Part shown: piece after piece, positions 33,932 through 41,997 of the stretch
Layout of the letters: each line of letters starts with the position of its first letter
How positions within the stretch are numbered: the first letter of the stretch is position 1
Source: an uncultured bacterium
GTDB lineage: Bacteria; Actinomycetota; Coriobacteriia; Coriobacteriales; Coriobacteriaceae
Length of the DNA: 64,000 nucleotides
Direction of reading: 5' to 3'
NCBI GenBank assembly: GCA_905215525.1
Contig: CAJMQJ010000001.1
Coordinates: forward strand, 1 to 64,000
The notes under the pieces: model-generated
Database searches by the model: none
What the model saw: the letters and a program-made list of their open reading frames with translations, nothing else
Told to the model about the DNA's origin: nothing
Position numbers and translations under genes: made by a program

Positions 33932-34702
33932 CTACTTCTTCTTGTGCGGGCGCGGCTTCTTCTCGCGACGAGTGACCTCAACCTGCAGCGGCGCGTTCTT
34001 AAGGCGCTCCTCCTCATCGGCCTTCGCCTTGTCGATGACCTTCTGCGTCACAAAAATCTGCTGGATAACCTGCCAAGCAGACGAGACGTCGTAGTACAGC
34101 AGAACACCAACGGGAAGGCTCCAGCCCATCCAAAGCATCATGACCGTCATGACAACGGCCATCATACGCATGCTCTGAGCCTGCTGGCCGGTCTGGTTGC
34201 GCGACATATAGAGCTGCGGAATCAGGGTCAGGACAGCGAACAGGATCAGGCAGACCAGCGCAGGCAGCGCGACCATAAAGCCATCGGCAAAGGAGGCACT
34301 CGGCGTGGTGGTCAGGTCGGGCAGAATATTAAAGAACGAGAACGCGCCGTCGTTAAAGTAGTCCGGCAGGTTACGCAGCAGCGTAAATAGGGCGAACAGG
34401 ACAGGCATCTGAATCAACAGCGGCAGACAACCAGCCATCGGGTTGAACTTGTTCTCGCTGTAGAACTTCTGCATTTCCTCGGCCTGACGCTGGGGATCGT
34501 CGGCATAGCGCTCCTGGATCTCGAGCATCTTGGGCTGCAGCACCTGCATGCGTGCCGTCGACTTAGTCGACTTGAGCATAAGCGGCGTCAGTAGCAGACG
34601 GATGATGACCACCAGGATGATGATGGACAGGCCCCAGTCGACCGCAAAGGTCTGGATGAGCTTGAGCAGCTCGAAAAGGATGTTAACGATCCAATCCCAC
34701 AT
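33932..34702 (-). CDS. yidC: membrane protein insertase YidC/Oxa1
   Basis: This 256-residue insertase has about five membrane helices: an N-terminal one (WGLSIIILVVIIRLLLTPLML) with the conserved hydrophilic-groove Arg, the cytoplasmic hairpin (QERYADDPQRQAEEMQKFYSEN), then GCLPLLIQMPVLFALFTLL and two further helices near QSMRMMAVVMTVMMLWMGW. The C-terminus is strongly basic (RREKKPRPHKKK), fitting ribosome contact. It works with or without SecYEG. It lacks a lipobox, unlike many Firmicutes homologues. It lies between yidD and jag in the standard order. Confidence 0.96.
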   Translation of the reverse strand: MWDWIVNILFELLKLIQTFAVDWGLSIIILVVIIRLLLTPLMLKSTKSTARMQVLQPKMLEIQERYADDPQRQAEEMQKFYSENKFNPMAGCLPLLIQMPVLFALFTLLRNLPDYFNDGAFSFFNILPDLTTTPSASFADGFMVALPALVCLILFAVLTLIPQLYMSRNQTGQQAQSMRMMAVVMTVMMLWMGWSLPVGVLLYYDVSSAWQVIQQIFVTQKVIDKAKADEEERLKNAPLQVEVTRREKKPRPHKKK

Positions 34703-34731
34703 GTAAGTTTTCCTCCGATAGCGAGTGCCCG

Positions 34732-34956
34732 CTAGGGCACAGGGTCATAACCGCCGACGTGCAGGGGATTGCAGCGAGCGATGCGCCTCACGGCAAGCCA
34801 GCAGCCTCTCAAAACACCGTACTTCTCAATCGCCTGGACGGCGTATTGCGAGCACGTTGGGTAATAAATGCAGGCGTCAGGCAATAAGGGCGAAATAACC
34901 TGTTGATATATGCGAATAGGAGCGATGGCAACACGTCGCAAAACGTGATTGCTCAT
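34732..34956 (-). CDS. yidD: membrane protein insertion efficiency factor YidD
   Basis: This 74-residue protein shows the whole family signature: IRIYQQVISPLLP, CIYYPTCSQYAVQAI, and RIARCNPLHVGGYDPVP. The conserved Cys residues and amphipathic N-terminus suggest membrane association. Its start overlaps the rnpA stop by 4 bp. Confidence 0.95.
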   Translation of the reverse strand: MSNHVLRRVAIAPIRIYQQVISPLLPDACIYYPTCSQYAVQAIEKYGVLRGCWLAVRRIARCNPLHVGGYDPVP

Positions 34957-35291
34957 CGCTCCTCCCCGGCAACGCCGGCGCGTTTCATAAGCGAACGCAA
35001 TGCATTGTCCATCTCCTGAGGCGAAGAAACCCTCGTCTTGGGAGTTGCGAACAAGATGATGTCATAACCCGCAACGGGAAATCCACAGCTGCGGGCGGCC
35101 TCGCGCATCACACGCTTAGAACGGTTGCGCACGACAGCACAACCGAGCCGTTTAGCACCAACGAAGGCGACCCTTCCGGAGTCGCCTTCGCCAACCGATT
35201 CACATATGGTCATTCGAATCAGAGGGTGATTGAAACGACGCCCCTGACTGAACACATGCTCGAAATCTTGCCGAGACTTAATAGTCTTCAT
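34953..35291 (-). CDS. rnpA: ribonuclease P protein component
   Basis: RnpA is the protein cofactor of RNase P, which matures tRNA 5' ends. The 112-residue protein has the central FVGAKRLGCAVVRNRSKRVMREA, with the RNR motif that contacts the RNA, and an N-terminal KSRQDFEHVFSQGRRF typical of the family. It follows rpmH by 20 bp and overlaps yidD. Confidence 0.96.
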   Translation of the reverse strand: MKTIKSRQDFEHVFSQGRRFNHPLIRMTICESVGEGDSGRVAFVGAKRLGCAVVRNRSKRVMREAARSCGFPVAGYDIILFATPKTRVSSPQEMDNALRSLMKRAGVAGEER

Positions 35292-35311
35292 GCGAGATGT
35301 GTGTATCGCTG

Positions 35312-35446
35312 CTAGACAGTGAGACGCTTGCGGCCCTTGGCGCGACGACGGGCGAGCACGGCACGACCACCCTTAGTGGCCATACGGGCACGGAAGCCAT
35401 GGGTCTTGGCACGCTTACGCTTATTAGGCTGATACGTACGCTTCAT
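35312..35446 (-). CDS. rpmH: 50S ribosomal protein L34
   Basis: The 44-residue protein begins MKRTYQPNKRKRAKTHGFR and ends with the basic RRRAKGRKRLTV, the full L34 length. The ATG at 35446 follows AGGAGG; the longer in-frame reading upstream is not needed. It is the first gene of the rpmH-rnpA-yidD-yidC-jag operon. Confidence 0.98.
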   Translation of the reverse strand: MKRTYQPNKRKRAKTHGFRARMATKGGRAVLARRRAKGRKRLTV

Positions 35447-35518
35447 CTTAAGTTCCTCCTGCTGCATTTCGAGTGTCCGCGGGGGCGCGGACGCAGATAT
35501 AGACACGTGAGCTTGAAG

Positions 35519-35548
35519 ATTGTAGGGAAATCAATGTTCAAATGTCAA
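35519..35548 (-). promoter_or_regulatory. promoter of the rpmH operon
   Basis: On minus, a perfect TTGACA (35543-35548) and TACAAT (35519-35524) are separated by 18 bp, about 70 bp before rpmH. A GC-rich hairpin (GTCCGC/GCGGAC) lies in the leader. Confidence 0.75.
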
Positions 35549-35790
35549 GAAATCAAAGGTAAAAGGTTGCGCAGTTCACACGGTTCCCCCATAAGCCGAG
35601 CTCGATTTAGCGGTGCATGGCAACTTTTCACGATATTTCATCGAGTTTTCAACAGGTCATGTTGGCAATGTTGAGAACTTTTCGTCCGTTTTCCAAAGTT
35701 TTCAACAGGTTTTGAAAAGTTGTCGAAAGATGAGAAACATTGCACGGTGAGCTACTATTTGTTCGAAACCTTTTGAAAGATTGCGAGCGG
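35549..35790 (+). other. upstream part of the probable replication origin (DnaA-box cluster)
   Basis: This intergenic region between divergent rpmH and the HATPase gene contains TTTTCAACA at 35646-35654 and 35699-35707, and TTCTCAACA on minus at 35669-35677, variants of the DnaA box TTATCCACA. Strand bias of genes switches exactly here: left genes run minus, right genes plus. There is no gene in this gap. The origin assignment rests on position, box-like repeats and the strand switch. Confidence 0.65.
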
Positions 35791-35791
35791 C

Positions 35792-37144
35792 ATGTCTGAC
35801 GACTTTTACACCATGGTCGATTCCGGAGACCCGGCACCCGACAACGAGCACATCACCGGCGTGCGCGAAGAGCGTGAGGAAGGCGAGCAGACGACCACGC
35901 AGGCGCCAAAAGTCATGTACGCCGCGCGCATCGCCGTCTATGACGACATGCTGTCGACACCGCGTGTGATCGTCATTGATCCGCAAGATGTCCGCACGTA
36001 TTTGGAAGAGACGACCAACACCGTCTACCAGTGCATGAAAGAACAAGGTGGCCATATCTCGCTCATGGTCATCCGCGAGATTGTCGAAAACTTTATCCAC
36101 GCGCACTTTGCCGAGCCCATCATCTCGATTCTGGACGGCGGAGACACCATCCGCTTTGCTGATCAAGGACCCGGCATCGACGACAAGGAGCGCGCTTTCG
36201 ACTTTGGCGTTACCAGCGCAAACAGCAAGATGAAGCGCTATATCCGTGGAACCGGAGCAGGGTTTCCCATGGTGCAGGAGTATTTGGAAAACGCCGGCGG
36301 GGCCGTGTCCATCGAGGACAACATGGGCAACGGCACCGTGGTTACGGTAAGCCTGGATCCTAAACGCGTGCAGGAAATCGAACGCGCCGGCGGGCGCGGT
36401 GCTGCCGTGCGGCCCGAGACGGAGCAGCCCGCATATCCCCTGCCGGGAGCTTTTGCGCAGCAGCCCATGGCAACGCAACAGATGCAGCCCCGCGTGGGAC
36501 AGATGCAGCAGCCCGGAATGCTTCCTACACAAGAGTCCCAGGCGGCGTCGATGTCGATGCCGCCAAACGTGCCAGAGGCCATGCCGCTGGCGGATCAGGA
36601 TGCAGCAGCAATGCAGCAGGCGACGGGGGCACCGGGTGGCCAGCAAATGGGATATCAGCCGTACCAACAGGGATATCCATATCAGCAGATGCCGCCACTG
36701 GGGTATGGCCAGCAGTTCCCACAGCAGTACCAGCAGGGATATCAGCAGCCGTACCAGCAGATGCCGCAGCAGCAGTACAACCCCTGGGCCCAGCAGATGA
36801 CTCCGCAGCCTTACCAACAGTGGCCTCAAAGTTTTCAACAGCAAATGCCGCCGATGCAGAGTTCTCAACAATCAGCAGCTCAAATGATGTATCCTAATGC
36901 AGCAAATCAGTATGCGCAGCCACAGCCGGACGTGTTCGTAAGCGATCGCGGCAACGCCGCGCTGGGCTATCTGGCGCAAAATCAAGCGTGCGGTGCAACC
37001 GATCTGGCGAGGGCGTTTGGAAACTCGGCCCCCACTTGGTCACGCACGCTCAATGACTTGGCGCAGGCCGGCTTGGTCATCAAGCATGGCCAGAAATACC
37101 ATCTGACCGAACTCGGCGCCGCTCGCGTGCGAGCTCAGAGCTAA
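35792..37144 (+). CDS. origin-adjacent HATPase-domain protein with Gln/Pro-rich linker and C-terminal winged helix
   Basis: This 450-residue protein of unknown function has an acidic N-terminus (1-45), a GHKL/HATPase domain (about 45-195), a Gln/Pro/Met/Tyr-rich low-complexity linker (about 210-370) and a C-terminal winged-helix domain (about 375-450; GNAALGYLAQNQACGATDLARAF...). The ATPase part shows an N-box (IREIVENFIHAHF), G1 (FADQGPGID) and a G2-like YIRGTGAGFPMVQEYL. There is no HisKA domain and no phospho-acceptor His, so it is not a normal sensor kinase; the fold recalls SpoIIAB/RsbW or MutL-type ATPases. It lies between DnaA-box clusters, 16 bp before dnaA and probably co-transcribed with it, so a role in controlling initiation is plausible but unproven. 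Confidence 0.85.
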   Translation: MSDDFYTMVDSGDPAPDNEHITGVREEREEGEQTTTQAPKVMYAARIAVYDDMLSTPRVIVIDPQDVRTYLEETTNTVYQCMKEQGGHISLMVIREIVENFIHAHFAEPIISILDGGDTIRFADQGPGIDDKERAFDFGVTSANSKMKRYIRGTGAGFPMVQEYLENAGGAVSIEDNMGNGTVVTVSLDPKRVQEIERAGGRGAAVRPETEQPAYPLPGAFAQQPMATQQMQPRVGQMQQPGMLPTQESQAASMSMPPNVPEAMPLADQDAAAMQQATGAPGGQQMGYQPYQQGYPYQQMPPLGYGQQFPQQYQQGYQQPYQQMPQQQYNPWAQQMTPQPYQQWPQSFQQQMPPMQSSQQSAAQMMYPNAANQYAQPQPDVFVSDRGNAALGYLAQNQACGATDLARAFGNSAPTWSRTLNDLAQAGLVIKHGQKYHLTELGAARVRAQS

Positions 37145-37159
37145 AGAACGGGAGAGACA

Positions 37160-38884
37160 GTGGACGAGGAAGCAAGCATCATCCTGGGGGATGCCATCGC
37201 CTTTTGCCAGCGCGACGGCCAAGATGCACGCCTCATCAACATGCTGGGGCAATCGCGCGCCATAAGCCTGACCGAAGATACGCTCACGATCGAGGCCCCC
37301 TCGCGCTTTGCCATCGCGCAGCTCAAAAAGCATCAGCCGACCATTGAGGCCTATCTGGAAGAAATCGCCTTTGCACCGATTGCGCTCGACATCGTGGCAC
37401 CGCAAGGCGCCGCGACGGAATCCGCTGCCGCGACGGCGCCCGCCACGGCCCCCGCTGCTTCCCCGGCGGCGCCGGCCTCCGCAGGCGACGTGCCGACAAT
37501 CGGGCACCAGCACAGCGATGTTTCCCGTGAAACCATGGCAACGTTGCCGACCGCGGCGGCGACGTCAACGAACGCACCCGTCACGCACATGCCCATCGCT
37601 CACGACGCAACGACGGGCGCGGATTCGGGCATTGCAATCAAGAACACGCTCTCGGCCGATGATTTTCGTCGCATGATGAACCAGATGAAGGGCGGAGCGC
37701 CAACTAAATCCACGCAAGCTGCGACCCCCGCTTCACCCATGCCAGCACCGACCGCGCCGGCCGAACAGAATACGGATGGAGCCCCGCTCGCCGCGAACTC
37801 AAAATTTACCTTTGAGAACTTTGTCTACGGCCCCGAGAACAGCCATGCCTATCGCTCGGCACTCAAGTTTGCCGCCCTCGCGGACGAGCGGGGCACGTGC
37901 ACATCACTGTTCATCTACGGCAAATCGGGCCTGGGCAAGACGCACCTGCTGCTTGCCATCAAAAACGAGCTCGCCGAAAAGTCGCCCGAGATCAAGGTCA
38001 AGTATGCCAACTCCCAGGCATATCTGGACGACCTGATGACCGAGTTCGACCGCCAAAAGAAGAGCAACGCCCCCATCATGCAGGCGTACCACGGCGTGGA
38101 CGTGCTCATCATCGACGACATCCAAAACATCATCGGCAAGCGCGCGAGCGTGGACTACTTTTTCCAGCTCATGGACGAGTTCATCCGCAACAACAAGAAG
38201 GTCGTCATCGCGGCAGACCGCGCCCCCAAGGACCTGAGCATGGACGAGCGTCTGACCAGCCGCTTCAACGCCGGCATGCTCTGCCTGGTCGCAGAGCCCA
38301 GCTACGAGATGAAATACAAGATCTTGCAGCGCTATTACGAGAACACCATCGTCGCCGCTCCCGAGGCAGGCGACGACTCGCTGCTGGCGGCCTATGGGGG
38401 CGACAGCGGGCACCTGACCGACGAGCACTTTAAACACATGGCCGAGGTCTCGGGCACCAACATCCGCGAACTCGAGAGCTTTTGCGAGCGCTGCGCCGGC
38501 GAGGCGGGCGACCGCGAGCGCGAGGGCGGGGAGCTCACCTTTGACGATATCGACGCCATCGCCAGCCAGTACTTCGACACATCGGCCAAAAAGATCAACG
38601 TCCAGACGGTTCAGTCCGTCATCGAAGAGCAGTACGGCGTGACGCACGAGGAGCTCATCGGCCCGCGTCGCAACGCCAATATCGCCAAAGCACGCCATAT
38701 TGCCATCTATCTGGCCATCGAGATGTGCGAGATGACGACCACGGCGGTGGGCGCCGAATTTGGCAACCGCAACCACTCGACCGTCAGCACGAGCTACAAA
38801 AAGGTCCAGAAGATGATCCAGGAAGACCGCACCGTCACCGAAGACCTCAAGTCGCTGCGCGATAAAATTACACTGCGCTCGTAG
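37160..38884 (+). CDS. dnaA: chromosomal replication initiator protein DnaA
   Basis: DnaA binds DnaA boxes and melts the origin. The 574-residue protein has domain I (about 1-75), a long Ala/Pro/Thr-rich linker (75-205), the AAA+ domain with Walker A YGKSGLGKTHLLLAI (about 253-267) and Walker B LIIDDIQNI, and the DNA-binding domain IV with RHIAIYLAIEMCEMTTTAVG and GNRNHSTVSTSYKK. The start is GTG with GGGAGAG nearby. The linker is longer than in most species. A parS-like sequence lies within the linker-coding region. It is preceded closely by the HATPase gene. Confidence 0.98.
   Translation: MDEEASIILGDAIAFCQRDGQDARLINMLGQSRAISLTEDTLTIEAPSRFAIAQLKKHQPTIEAYLEEIAFAPIALDIVAPQGAATESAAATAPATAPAASPAAPASAGDVPTIGHQHSDVSRETMATLPTAAATSTNAPVTHMPIAHDATTGADSGIAIKNTLSADDFRRMMNQMKGGAPTKSTQAATPASPMPAPTAPAEQNTDGAPLAANSKFTFENFVYGPENSHAYRSALKFAALADERGTCTSLFIYGKSGLGKTHLLLAIKNELAEKSPEIKVKYANSQAYLDDLMTEFDRQKKSNAPIMQAYHGVDVLIIDDIQNIIGKRASVDYFFQLMDEFIRNNKKVVIAADRAPKDLSMDERLTSRFNAGMLCLVAEPSYEMKYKILQRYYENTIVAAPEAGDDSLLAAYGGDSGHLTDEHFKHMAEVSGTNIRELESFCERCAGEAGDREREGGELTFDDIDAIASQYFDTSAKKINVQTVQSVIEEQYGVTHEELIGPRRNANIAKARHIAIYLAIEMCEMTTTAVGAEFGNRNHSTVSTSYKKVQKMIQEDRTVTEDLKSLRDKITLRS
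37519..37534. promoter_or_regulatory. degenerate parS-like site inside dnaA
   Basis: TGTTTCCCGTGAAACC matches parS at 14 of 16 positions. It lies in the sequence-tolerant linker of dnaA, where a site could be kept without harming the protein. It could also be chance. Confidence 0.4.
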
Positions 38885-39122
38885 GGAAATAGAGACACCT
38901 GTTGAAAACTTGTCGAAACCACGGGCATAAGGTGTCTAAAACCCAACCCGCGGTGATGAAAAGTTTTGCGCAGGTTTTGAACGTGGAAAACCACCCCTGT
39001 TGCACACAGGTTGCTGTCGATTCTCTTTCTGGGTCTGACCTGCGTCTTTGGGAGTAATCAACAGTTTCGTCAGTGCTATTACTATTATTAAGATATTTAT
39101 ATCTATAGAAAGGTATTAAAAG
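38885..39122 (+). other. downstream part of the probable origin: DnaA boxes and AT-rich unwinding element
   Basis: The dnaA-dnaN gap has TTTTCAACA on minus at 38900-38908, TTTTCCACG on minus at 38982-38990, and TAATCAACA on plus at 39056-39064. It then turns AT-rich (39075-39122, with TATTACTATTATTAAGATAT), a good candidate for the DNA unwinding element. The same stretch also carries the dnaN ribosome binding site (GAAAGG). There is no gene in this gap. Confidence 0.7.
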
Positions 39123-40226
39123 ATGAAGTTCACCGTCAGCCAGAGCTCGCTTACACAAGCCATCGGCGTCGTTATGAAGGGTGTCGCTTCGGCATCCACC
39201 CTCCCCATCCTGTCGGGCGTGCTCGTTAAGGCCCAAGACGGCATCTTGGAATTCCAGACCTCTAACTACACCATCTCGATCCGTCATCGCATCGCGGCGC
39301 ATGTCGAAGAAGAGGGCGAGATGGTTATTCCCTGTAAGATGCTCTCCAATATCACCAAGACCCTCCCCGATGCCCCGGTCACCTTTGAGCTGTCCGAGCG
39401 CCAGGTGCTGATTGGTTGCGAGAAGAGCTCTTTCCGCCTGAACACGCTCGATGCCAATGACTTCCCCGAGTTTCCGGCCTATGCCATCGAGAGTGCCGTG
39501 GAGCTGCCGACCGATGTCTTGTCCGAAATGGTCGGCCGCGTGTGGCGCGTCACCTCGACCGACAAGGCTCGCCCCATCCTGGGCGGCGTGCACATGAAGG
39601 TCGAGAACAACACCGTACGCCTGGTGGCGACCGATTCCTTCCGCTTGGCCGTGTGCGACACGCAGGTCGAGACCTCGACCCTCGAGGGCTCCTTTGAGCT
39701 CAACGTTCCGGCTGACGCCTTTAACGACGCGCTGAACATCATGGCCAGCCAAGCGACCATCATGATCGGGGCTACCGACACCCAGGTCGTCTTCGAGGCC
39801 GGCAACACCACCTACGTGTCGCGTCGCATCGAGGGCGTGTACCCCAACTACAAGCAGCTCATCCCCGATTCGTGCGTGACGAGCGTCAAGATCGACGTCG
39901 CCGCCTTTAACGCCGCCCTCAAGCGCGTGGCCGTTATCGCGAGCGCCAACCCCGCCGTCAAGTTCGAGATCGATGTCGAGAACGGGCAGATGGGCCTGTC
40001 CTCCATTTCCAATGACCAGGACCTTGCGCAGGAGACGATCGATGTCGAGGCCGAGGGCGAGTCGGGTACCATCGCCTTCAACTACCACTACATCTTCGGC
40101 TGCCTCAATGCCCTGGCCAAGGAGAAGGAGATCACGCTGGAGCTCAAGAGCTACTCGCAGGCGGGCATCTTTAAGTCCTACGACAAGATCAACTACCTGT
40201 ACCTGGTCATGCCGGTCCGCATCTAG
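39123..40226 (+). CDS. dnaN: DNA polymerase III beta subunit (sliding clamp)
   Basis: The 367-residue protein has the three-domain clamp layout: MKFTVSQSSLTQAIGVVMKG at the N-terminus, VGRVWRVTSTDKARPILGGV in the middle, NVPADAFNDAL, and the C-terminal YLVMPVRI that lines the peptide-binding pocket. It forms a ring dimer tethering the polymerase and partners. It follows dnaA and precedes recF by 9 bp. Confidence 0.98.
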   Translation: MKFTVSQSSLTQAIGVVMKGVASASTLPILSGVLVKAQDGILEFQTSNYTISIRHRIAAHVEEEGEMVIPCKMLSNITKTLPDAPVTFELSERQVLIGCEKSSFRLNTLDANDFPEFPAYAIESAVELPTDVLSEMVGRVWRVTSTDKARPILGGVHMKVENNTVRLVATDSFRLAVCDTQVETSTLEGSFELNVPADAFNDALNIMASQATIMIGATDTQVVFEAGNTTYVSRRIEGVYPNYKQLIPDSCVTSVKIDVAAFNAALKRVAVIASANPAVKFEIDVENGQMGLSSISNDQDLAQETIDVEAEGESGTIAFNYHYIFGCLNALAKEKEITLELKSYSQAGIFKSYDKINYLYLVMPVRI

Positions 40227-40235
40227 CGCTGCGCC

Positions 40236-41342
40236 ATGACCATGTTCGCCCGCGATCTTTCCGTCGCGCACTACCGCAGCTTCGATAGCTATCGCCTTGC
40301 CCTGGGCGAGGGCGTGACGATACTTGCGGGACCCAACGCGGCGGGAAAGACCAATCTCATAGAGGCGCTGCAGCTGCTGACGAGCGGCGCCTCGTTTAGG
40401 CATCCGACCGCAGCCGAGCTCGTCCATGACGGCGTGGGCTCGTGCAAGATCGAGCTGAGGCTCGAGGGCGACGGCCGCGTGCTTGATATGGGATTGAGCG
40501 CGGAGGACGGTAAGCGCTCGTTTAGCCGCAACGGCAAGAGATGCTCTGCCGCCGGTGTGCGCGGGGTTCTTCCGAGCGTGCTGTTTTGCCCCGACCATCT
40601 GGACATGGTTAAGCGTGGCGCCAGTGTGCGCCGCGCCGCCCTCGATGACTTTGGCATGCAACTGAGCGCACGCTATGCCGATCTTGCGAGCACCTATGGG
40701 CGCTGCGTGACCCAGCGTAACGCCTTGCTCAAGGAGACCTGGTGCTGCCGCGAGATGCTCGGCGCGTGGAACGATTCGATTGCCCGCGCGGGCTCGGCCC
40801 TGCTCGTGCACCGGTTGGCTCTGCTCGACCGGCTGGCGGGCCATGTGCACACTGCCTACGGGCAAGTAGCGTCAGGTGAGGCCGCCAACGTGACCTATGC
40901 GTCCACGCTGGGGGCTTTGCCCCAGGTCGAGGATCGCGAAGAGCTGAAGGGTTGGGCGTACGAGCGCATGCTGGCCGCCCTTGACGAGCATGCCGACGAG
41001 GAAATTCGCCGCGGCGTGACGTTGGTGGGACCGCATCGCGACGAGATTGAGTTTACCGTGGCGGGTCGCTCCGCCCGTTCATTTGCCAGCCAAGGACAGC
41101 AGCGCACGCTGGTGCTGTCCTGGAAGGTGGCCGAGGTTGCCGTGGCTCGCGATGTCCTGGGCACCGCCCCACTGCTGCTTTTGGACGACGTGATGAGCGA
41201 GCTCGACGGCGAGCGTCGCGGCGCTTTCCTGCGGCTGATTGGCGATGATATCCAGACGGTCATAACTACGACCAACCTGGGGTACTTTACCGATGACCTG
41301 CTTGATCGAGCCAAGGTGGTGAGCATGGGTGAGACGTGCTAA
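40236..41342 (+). CDS. recF: DNA replication and repair protein RecF
   Basis: RecF is an SMC-like ATPase of gap repair, acting with RecO and RecR. The 368-residue protein has Walker A AGPNAAGKTNLIE (about 31-43), the signature region FASQGQQRTLVLSWK (about 285-299), and Walker B LLLLDDVMSELD (about 312-323). The next gene starts inside its last codons, so the two are coupled. Confidence 0.96.
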   Translation: MTMFARDLSVAHYRSFDSYRLALGEGVTILAGPNAAGKTNLIEALQLLTSGASFRHPTAAELVHDGVGSCKIELRLEGDGRVLDMGLSAEDGKRSFSRNGKRCSAAGVRGVLPSVLFCPDHLDMVKRGASVRRAALDDFGMQLSARYADLASTYGRCVTQRNALLKETWCCREMLGAWNDSIARAGSALLVHRLALLDRLAGHVHTAYGQVASGEAANVTYASTLGALPQVEDREELKGWAYERMLAALDEHADEEIRRGVTLVGPHRDEIEFTVAGRSARSFASQGQQRTLVLSWKVAEVAVARDVLGTAPLLLLDDVMSELDGERRGAFLRLIGDDIQTVITTTNLGYFTDDLLDRAKVVSMGETC

Positions 41343-41892
41343 TTACGAGCGCGAGAGCGAGACAGTCGCCTTCAGCGGGTTTTTGAACGCAGAGCGCCAG
41401 CGCATCCTGGCGGCTGCAACGCCTAAGCGCCGTGCGCAGATGGAGGCCGCCGAGGAGTCGCGCACGGTCTATCGCGCATGGAACGCGGTGTGCTCGGGCA
41501 CGCGCGAGGGGCGGCATGTGACGGGACTGCGCTACCTGCCCGAGTCCAATGAGCTGCTGGTGTATCTCGACTCGCCCTCGTGGACGCAGGAAATGACGCT
41601 GTTGCGCGAGATCATCCGCGCGCGCATGGAGCGCGCCGGTGCGCATGTGGACGGCCTGGTGTTCAAAACCACCGCGCCCGGTCACACGCCGCCCGCCGCC
41701 AAGGAGCGCCTGCGCCCGGCGACGACCGAGCGCCCGCCGGCCCCGCACGCCGACCTAAGTGAGGCCGAGTGCACCGAGATCGAGCGCCAGGTGGCGCCCA
41801 TCGAAGACCAAAAACTGCGCGAGGCCCTCGAGAATGCCATGAGAGCCAGTGCCGAGTGGGCCAAGGGCGTGCAAAGCAAAAAAGAGCCTTAA
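41329..41892 (+). CDS. DUF721/DciA-like protein
   Basis: This 187-residue protein has the core of DUF721 (about 40-110; VYRAWNAVCSGTREGRHVTGLRYLPESNELLVYLDSPSWTQEMTLLREII, read in parts), followed by a Pro/Ala-rich linker and a charged helical C-terminus. DUF721 proteins include DciA, which helps load the replicative helicase in bacteria lacking DnaC, and in actinobacteria sit between recF and gyrB exactly as here. The start is GTG, overlapping recF by 14 bp. A role in helicase loading is inference from the family. Confidence 0.85.
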   Translation: MRRANYERESETVAFSGFLNAERQRILAAATPKRRAQMEAAEESRTVYRAWNAVCSGTREGRHVTGLRYLPESNELLVYLDSPSWTQEMTLLREIIRARMERAGAHVDGLVFKTTAPGHTPPAAKERLRPATTERPPAPHADLSEAECTEIERQVAPIEDQKLREALENAMRASAEWAKGVQSKKEP

Positions 41893-41918
41893 ATCGCATC
41901 TGGTGGCCTTGTAGAGCC

Positions 41919-41948
41919 AAATACCCTCGGTCCCGAGGGTATTTTTTT
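41919..41948 (+). terminator. terminator after the DUF721 gene
   Basis: AAATACCCTCGG and CCGAGGGTATTT form a 12-bp perfect stem followed by a T-run, ending the dnaA-side transcript before gyrB. Confidence 0.85.
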
Positions 41949-41997
41949 ACGATAAACTAGTAAGGCTGTACACATTTTCTTGACTGAAGGAGGACGT

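Noticed and set aside
38868..40865. Long minus-strand frame opposite dnaN and recF
   Set aside because: Antisense to two certain genes; an artefact of GC-rich codon use.
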